Positions 57,541 to 64,000 of a stretch of DNA of 64,000 nt are shown here, piece by piece. Position 1 is the first letter of the stretch. Every line of letters begins with the position of its first letter. Origin of the DNA: Gymnorhina tibicen (lineage: Eukaryota; Chordata; Aves; Passeriformes; Artamidae); assembly GCA_013399875.1 (NCBI GenBank), contig VXAZ01008140.1, positions 273,296-337,295 on the forward strand, read 5' to 3'. Under the pieces are notes generated by a model. The model had not been told where the DNA came from and made no database searches. It saw nothing but the letters and a program-made list of their open reading frames with translations. The position numbers were made by a program, and so were the translations under genes.

Positions 57541-60500
57541 ATCCCAAAAGATGCACTAGCATGTATCTTTGGGCTTATCCACCTGGCTACTGAGCAGGAC
57601 TAATGAAGAATGTTAACTCAGGAGCAAGGATGAAATGAAGAAAAGAAAGGAAAAAAATCCATCATGGGGTTGATTTTACTTACTGGCTTTTGAGTAAAAA
57701 AAAAAAAATCAGAGACAAGGAAGAGCAATCCCCTTGACCCAGACACCTGCAGGTGTGGAGAAGCTGGCCAGTTATGGTCAGTCAGAATAACCCTCTGGAA
57801 GTGGGTGGATGAGTTGCTGTCCCGAATTGATGACATTAGTTTGAGAAGGGGTTTAGCTGTGCTGGTGTAGAACACACTCCTAATGATAGCCTTGGGGCCA
57901 TTTTGAGTGAAAACACCAGATCTGGCTGTGGGAGGGTGTGATTTTCCCTACCCTGGGTGCACATCTGGTCCTTTGTTCTGGACAATGGGAAGGCCCCTTC
58001 CTCTGTGCCCCTGCCCTTGCTGCTGTTCCTGGCTCTGTTCCCACCGGCTCAGCCGAGCCCCTGCCTGCTCTCAGGCTCCTCACACCCACCCTGCTCCCGG
58101 CAGCTGGGAGCAGTTGGATTTTGGGATGTGGTGGTGCCAGGTTGTGGGTTCTCCTTGCAGCAGGGAAGCTCAGGCTCGAGCACTTGGTGGAGAAGCAGAA
58201 ATAAAAGGTTTTGTTTTGTTGGCTGATGGATTGTCCAGGGTTAGAGCGCAAATAGCCTCTCAATGTCCCACCTGCACCCCTGGGAATATCAAGGACCTTG
58301 TGTCCTGCCTTCACACCAACACTTTCCTAAATTATTCAGGGGTTACAGGGTTTGGCAGCTGAAAAGGTCAAAGGATGACAAGTGTGTTTTCCCCAACACT
58401 GTCCTTGGCTTGGCTTCATTTTCCAACTCCAGCCGTGTCCGTCAGCCCTGCTACTTGTGTGATGCTCCAGCACTGGTCGCTGCCAGGAATCAGGATGAGC
58501 CCCAGCCTTGCTGGAGCCTCCTGGGGAATCACTGAAACAAACACATGGAAAGAATCAAACACCTTGAGTGTTTTAGGAGGGAGCTTGGGCTCTGAGGGCA
58601 GCACCTGGCTCAGTGTGGTCAGTCCCCTGCCTTAGGCAATGTGGGAATAGCTAACAGCCTGCGTAATTTGGGCAGGCCTCTCAATCCCTAATCCCCTCCT
58701 TCCCCATGTCCCAGGTAATAACATGCTTTCAATACTCAAGGAAAAAAACCTGAGTGAAAGGGAGTGAAAGGCGAAATGTCTGTCTGTGGCAGGAAGCAGG
58801 AGATTCAAAGTGTTACCAGTGCTTTAGGGTGGGTAATAGCAGGAGATTTGTGAAAGGGATCTGAAAGAAAAGCCCTTTTTCAAAGGAATTGTATAATCAC
58901 TGGTAGCTCAGTGTCTCATGCTCAAGGACTTGCCTTCATGATCTGCCATCAGAGGAGAGGATTTGCTGCTCTCTTCTGTAGATGAGCACTACAGAAACCC
59001 TTCCCACACTGCTTTTCTAAATCTTCTTTGAAGGGATGCTCCTCTGCTCCTACTGAGTGTCAGGGCTGTCCCTGCTTTGTGACCCACATTTGCAGAAATA
59101 ATCAGTAATAAAAAGGAGAGTAGAAAGCACCTGCCATGGAGGGATGCCCCTCAAAATCCCAGTGTCCCCAGAGCCAGGGACTGGGGAGAGGGGTCCAGGG
59201 TGATGCTGGGGGCTGTACTGGAGAGGAAATATGCCCCACTTGTAGATCTATGGGGTGCTCAGCTGCAGGCAGAGCTCTTTTGGCAGCAGGAAGGATAGAA
59301 AGGGTTTCGGTGGAAATGATCTTTATTGGCAAGTGCAGCTTTGCTGAAATCAACCCATTTTGTGGGAACACGTAGGAAACTACTGATGGGAAAAAAATCT
59401 GAACCATTCGTTTTGACCTTCAGAGGATAATTTTTTTCTTCTAAAGCATTTAATTTCAACAAATTACTCGGTTTAGTTTTGATGTTACCACTCAAATTGA
59501 TACAATTTTAATCTTCCATGCGTGTGAGCTGCTGGTTCCTGGCTGTACCCTGGCAGTGCTGGGCTCCAGTGGCACCCATAGCACCTTTCCATGCCACGCT
59601 TCCAGTTACACAGCAAAGCAATCCTTCCCTATCAACGTTTCTGAAAGCCTTCTCCAGCAAATTTGGGATGGACAAGAGGATTTGGAGATGAAAACACATT
59701 TGAAACTGCCACAATTTCCTGTGGAAGAGAAATTGTACTTTCCAAGCACTCTGAGTCAGCAGTGCAGAGCCTGACCCTCCCTGCTCAGCCCTTCCAGTCC
59801 AGTCTCTGAGAGAACAGCAATAAACATATACATTAGCCAATTTATTTGGTGTTTTGCATTTGTAGGGCATTTTTGATGTGAAAAGGAGCTTAGCTTTAAA
59901 TTTGTGTGACCTTGACATGCTTAAAGTTAAGCTGCTCTTTAAGACTGTGTAGAATTGGGACCTGCTAGTGGTCCACATAACCCCACCATGTCCTGCTGAT
60001 ATCTCCCTGGCAAGAGAGGGAGGTCTGGCTGCTGATTGCGTTGATTTGGGGTGACAGCAGACCTGTGCCAATGCCGGGTTTGTTTATGCTCATGTAGGAG
60101 TGGTGGTGGCTGCAGCACGCAGCGTTTGCAGCCCTGTTCACCAGGGCTGGGACTTTTGCTGCTGTCTGGGAAGGACAACAACTGTTCCCTGTTTCATCCC
60201 TGCAGTGCTTTGTGCAGATAAAAGAGGTGTGTGAGGCTGCAGAGGCTGCGGGGAGCTCACGGCTAGCGCAAAGGCATGTCCCTTCCCATCCGTGCCCGGG
60301 ATCCAAGGCTCCTCCTGGGTGGATTGCAGGGAGCTGCAGGGAGGGATGTTCAGGGCTCAGCACTGCAGTAACAGGGCTCTCCTGGGTTCACCTTTAAAGC
60401 AACATCATTATTTCTGAGACATGTACAAGGGCAAATTCCCTGTGAGTACAGTGTGTGAAGGAGCTGGACCCAACAAAGGAGGAATTTGTCACCTTTGGAA

Positions 60501-63500
60501 GCTCAGTGATGCTGTGGATGCTCCTCCTGCACACCGAGGCAAGGCTCTGCCCACCCAGCCCTGCCACCAGCAGCTGTAGGTCTGCAGAGACAACTCCCCA
60601 GGCTCCGTTTTTAACTCACTCACTTTCATTTATATTCAATTAGAGGATAAATGTAGGCAATGCGTGCGCTCAGCTCAGGCAAGGATGCCACTCCAAAGCA
60701 ACCACAGAGAAGGTGGTTTATTTTTAAAATAGACGAGGGAAGAGATGAAGACAGGGAGTTCTGCACTCTAACTATCACCTTCTTGTTGCTAATGTTGGCC
60801 TGGTCATGAAAACAGAAAGATTTATAAAAATTGTTTGTTTTCCAACACATGTGCTTGTTTACTCAGCTCCAGCAGGGAAAATAAAGCCAAGGCTTCTGCT
60901 CGTGCTTTAAGTCAGTTCCTGTGTCTCATGACCAGGTTTGTAGAGATGCTCCTGAGGATTTAGACTTCCAATCACTCTTTATTCGATGATTTAAATAAAT
61001 GATAAATATGCATTTGAAATAATGAAAATACTCATGGAAGAAGTGCAGCCTAAAGAATATATTGATCTCCATTGAATCAAGGCAATGCCTGACAGGGCTC
61101 TGCAAAGGGAGTGGACGGCACCCTGCTCAGTGGCAAGCCCTGCAAACACCCACAGAGCCTAGCTCTTAAATGGAGGTGGAAGAGTTTCCAGCATTGTGTG
61201 TGGCTCAGTCTCACAGGCTGTGTGCCCTGATAAGGCACATGGGATCTCACTAACAACCCTCTGCATTTAGAGCAGAATTTTGCCCTAAAAGATGATCCTG
61301 ACATGCTTAAAAGTGACAGTACCCTTTTGCAGTGTGTTTTAAGCACAGGTATGCTGACACCTACATGTGTTGACCAGGCTGGACTCAGCCTTGTGCCTCA
61401 GTCCCCATGGCAGAGTTGTGCTGCCCTGTCTCTTCTGGGCTCTGCCCACCCCAGAGCACACAGAACTGTCAAAACCCACTTAATACACGTTGACTTAATG
61501 GGAGTTGTGCAGCAAAATGCTGCTGGGTGCTTGGAATGCGAATTCTGTGCAGAGGATTCATTACTCCTGCATTGTAATTAATGATAATTAAAAAAAAAAA
61601 AGAGAAGTTTTTGTATTGAGAGTTATGCTGGATGTCAGAATTAACATCTCATTGAATTATTAAAGCTTTCAAGTAGTGGGTGGTGGAGAGTGGTTTGGGG
61701 CTTGCAAATAGGTCAGAGAAAGAGCTGGTTGCTAAATACCTGATGGAAACTTTCCACTGGGGAAGAAAATCTTGCTGATTTGATGGAATAGGAACAATTC
61801 TTGGGAGGATGTCGATTCAGTTAAAACTTATGGACAAAGCAGGCATGGAGGCTGGGCTGCCTGCATGCAACCTGGGCTCTGTGGCTTGTTCCCCGGGGAT
61901 CCCTCCTGCTCACATATGCGTTACTCCCCTTGTCATTGCAAAATGAAAACACAGAAAGAAGGGAAGTGTGAACATTTTGGTGGCATGCTGCCAGCACAGG
62001 TCTTCTCTGTGCCTTTGGCAGCTCCAGCTGAATGCCCTTGAAAGCAGCCACCGGGTTTTCAGGTGCTTGGGTTTTTGGGTTCAGCCAGGGATGGTTTGGG
62101 TCCGGTGCTCTGGGCTGTGGAGCACTTGCAACTCTGTGTGACATCAACAGGGGGAGCGGCAGGTCCTGCAGAACTGTCCCTGCGCCGGCCCTGGAACGTG
62201 CCATCCTCCATCCCTTTCACCCAGCATCCTCCATCCCGTTTATCCAATATTTTCCATCCCCTTCACCCAGTACCTCCCACAGCCTTTCTCCAGCCTTCAA
62301 CCCAACCTTCTCCTGGCAGCTTGCGGGACTGGCAGTGGTTTTCACCTAGGTGGGAATTCATCCCTCAGGTTTTCCACCCCTGCTGCCACTGGGATGTGGC
62401 ATTACCATGAAGGCTCTGGGTTGTGTGCACCCACAGTGTGGCAGAGACAGTAAATTTTATTGTTGTGGCTCTTTGTAATGATTCTCATAATAATTCAACA
62501 CTGAAATTAGCCAGCTGGTAAGAAGGAGTCTCTGTTTTTGCATGTGATCCCACCTCCAAGGGGTGGCCAATTCTTTTGCATGGGTCCTGCTGGGTTAAGC
62601 ATGCCCAAGGACCTCTGACACTGCCAGAATCTTCCTGTCTCCCTCCTTTGTTGGGGTGACAGCAGAGGGCCACCTGAGGATAAAGAGATTAAGGACTGAC
62701 ATGCTTAACTGCTCCTCCCAAGCAGACGGGAGAATGTAGTATTTTGGGAACCAGATGAGTAGATCTGGCAGCCTGTGCTGTGCCAGCCCCTGTGGGGATC
62801 AGCCCTGAGCTGAGAGGTGGGCACAGGGTCCATCCTTTGGCTACTGAGGCTGTGCAACTTCTGTTTAAAACTAAGGAATTTCTTTGTTCCAGGCAACTCT
62901 TTCCATAATATTTCCTCTGCTCAGCTTCTTCTTCCTGTTCCCGTAGACAGTAACCTTGTGTGAACTGTTGAAGGAGACAGTGGCTCAACAAACCCTCCTG
63001 CTTCCCTGCCAGCTGTGTCCCCCCTGATCAGAGGGACCCTCTGGTCCTATGGGAAGTGACAGGCTGGCAGCAATTATGGAAAGCAGATCTCAGAAGGGTT
63101 TGTCTCTGTGGGGGAAAAGGCACAGCAGAGCTGCTGGGGAGTAATAGTTATATTATTATGCAGGAATAAAGTCCCATTTATTTCTGAGAAGGGGATGGGT
63201 ATGGGGGAAGAGCAGTGAGTGATTGCAGAATAATTATCCCACAGCAGCTATGCCAAGCAGTGTTTTCCTTGTAGGCAACTCCTAAATATTGTGCTAGAGA
63301 AGGACTGCCAGCCTGGACTGTGTGGTCGGTGAAGATGGGGCTGTCCCATCCCAAAGGGCCCTTGTCAGCGTCCATTGGCTCCTGCAGGAACAATAGATGA
63401 TGCAAACACTCACCTGGCAGTGCCACACACCTGCGACCAGGGCCGGGCAGCCAAGAGCCACCAAGCTCCCAGTGCTCTGCATCTTCCCGAAGTGGAATGT

Positions 63501-63573
63501 GTAAGGATGCTGCTGCTGCCCTACGGCTCTGTGCGGCCCACCCAGCTCCTCCAGTACATCCCAGCTTGCTTCC
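57541..63573. other. Unique non-coding DNA, no gene recognised
   Basis: About 6 kb with no gene that I would defend. It includes a run of 12 A (57697-57708), a 12-A run near 61590-61601 and a diverged 23-24-bp repeat (62201-62270). Frames of up to 187 codons (59508-60071 minus) overlap others and show no domain. Confidence 0.5.
62201..62270. repeat. 23-24-bp tandem repeat, 3 diverged copies
   Basis: Pyrimidine-rich units start at 62201, 62224 and 62248. Each carries a TCC(A)TCCC core followed by TT(C/T)A(C/T)CCA. The first two units share CATCCTCCATCCC. The third is more diverged. It is a small minisatellite-like tract. Confidence 0.75.
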
Positions 63574-63800
63574 ACGTGCCTTTGTCTTGATCAGAGCGGC
63601 GTTTTCCCACCGCGTGGGGCTGGCAGCGCATTCCTGTTTTGCGTCACCACGCGTGAACCAGCGATCACCCAGTTGGGTCCCGTGAATAATTACTATTTGT
63701 GTCACTGTGCTTCCTCGTCCCGCGGCGCTGCCGATCGCTCCTCCGGGACGAGGGGATTTGGCCAAGGTCAGTGCCGGTGTCGGCCCCAGCAGGACCGCGG
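63574..63800. promoter_or_regulatory. CpG-rich segment near the right edge
   Basis: By my count about 23 CpG dinucleotides fall in roughly 230 bp, against very few in most of the window. They include GTCACCACGCGTG, CCCGCGGCGCTGCCGATCGC and GACCGCGG. Such density is typical of an unmethylated CpG island or its shore. A 248-codon minus-strand frame (63178-63924) crosses it but has no recognisable domain. A promoter may lie just beyond position 64000; this cannot be shown from the window. Confidence 0.4.
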
Positions 63801-64000
63801 GTGGGAAGCAGCCTGGGGGGGGCCCCCAGGTGTCATTGTCCTTATGGCTGCTTCCCGCATCCTTGCTGGGTGGGCAAAGCTCCAGCCCCGGGAGAGGAGC
63901 AGCACAAAAGGGGAACGGCACCACTGCAAGCCTGGAGATGGGGGAGGTGGGCAGGGGGACATGAATGCAGGTGGCTGCCGGGGGGGTCGTGCCGACGGGC
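63801..64000. other. GC-rich window end, no gene recognised
   Basis: GC-rich sequence with long G runs. CCTGGGGG and CCCCCAGG at 63813-63830 form a perfect 8-bp stem around a short G loop. No coding or repeat feature is assigned. Confidence 0.5.

Noticed and set aside
59508..60071. 187-codon minus-strand open frame
   Set aside because: Composition and overlap with frames on both strands look random, and no domain is recognised.
59913..62708. Word TGACATGCTTAA three times in the same orientation at 59913, 61299 and 62697, spaced 1386 and 1398 bp
   Set aside because: The similar spacing is eye-catching, but similarity does not extend beyond the word in any copy, so a 1.39-kb repeat is not supported. 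Chance among many possible words is sufficient.
63178..63924. 248-codon minus-strand open frame
   Set aside because: GC-rich DNA lowers stop-codon frequency. No domain, no splice context and no homology that I recognise, and plus-strand frames overlap it.
1..64000. CRISPR arrays, bacterial operons, phage or plasmid features
   Set aside because: CR1 LINEs, avian-type LTRs, short random frames and homopolymer runs all point to a vertebrate nuclear genome. No regularly spaced direct repeats with unique spacers were seen.

Overview
The window reads as non-coding DNA from a bird genome. The bird assignment rests on nine segments of CR1 (chicken repeat 1) LINE sequence. They carry the family's typical 3' ends (a GATCTTTAAGGTCCCTTCC-like block followed by ATTCTATGA-type repeats). 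Four long terminal repeats (LTRs) of endogenous retroviruses fit the same picture. A passerine is likely, because the two LTRs on the right resemble ERVL-type LTRs common in songbirds; that part is from memory and was not searched. I found no convincing protein-coding gene, rRNA, tRNA, known microRNA or CRISPR array. The open reading frames are short, overlap on both strands and show no recognisable domain, apart from decayed ends of the CR1 reverse-transcriptase ORF.

Layout. 1-8.4 kb: unique DNA with one exon-like segment, one assembly gap next to a poly(A) run (6019-6075) and a short CR1 end. 8.45-10.27 kb: two solo LTRs in head-to-head orientation, each bounded by an exact target-site duplication (TSD). 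10.3-34.7 kb: mostly unannotatable unique DNA with an inverted CR1 pair at 16.6-16.8 kb and some AT-rich, possibly conserved stretches. 34.7-47.7 kb: the densest CR1 region (five fragments), a nearly perfect 52-bp tandem repeat (36.3 kb) and a 14-bp tandem repeat (37.6 kb). 47.7-53.5 kb: unique DNA with an RFX X-box-like site just before a 1.15-kb GC-rich ERVL-like solo LTR (53.5-54.6 kb). 56.2-57.5 kb: an old CR1 copy split by a second ERVL-like LTR. 57.6-64 kb: unique DNA that becomes CpG-rich at the right edge, possibly the shore of a promoter island outside the window.

No genes work together here in any way the sequence shows. The most informative content is the mobile-element stratigraphy (exact TSDs, a nested insertion, an inverted CR1 pair), promoter and insulator-like motifs carried by LTRs, and a recent minisatellite. 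I see no evidence of a new biological system.
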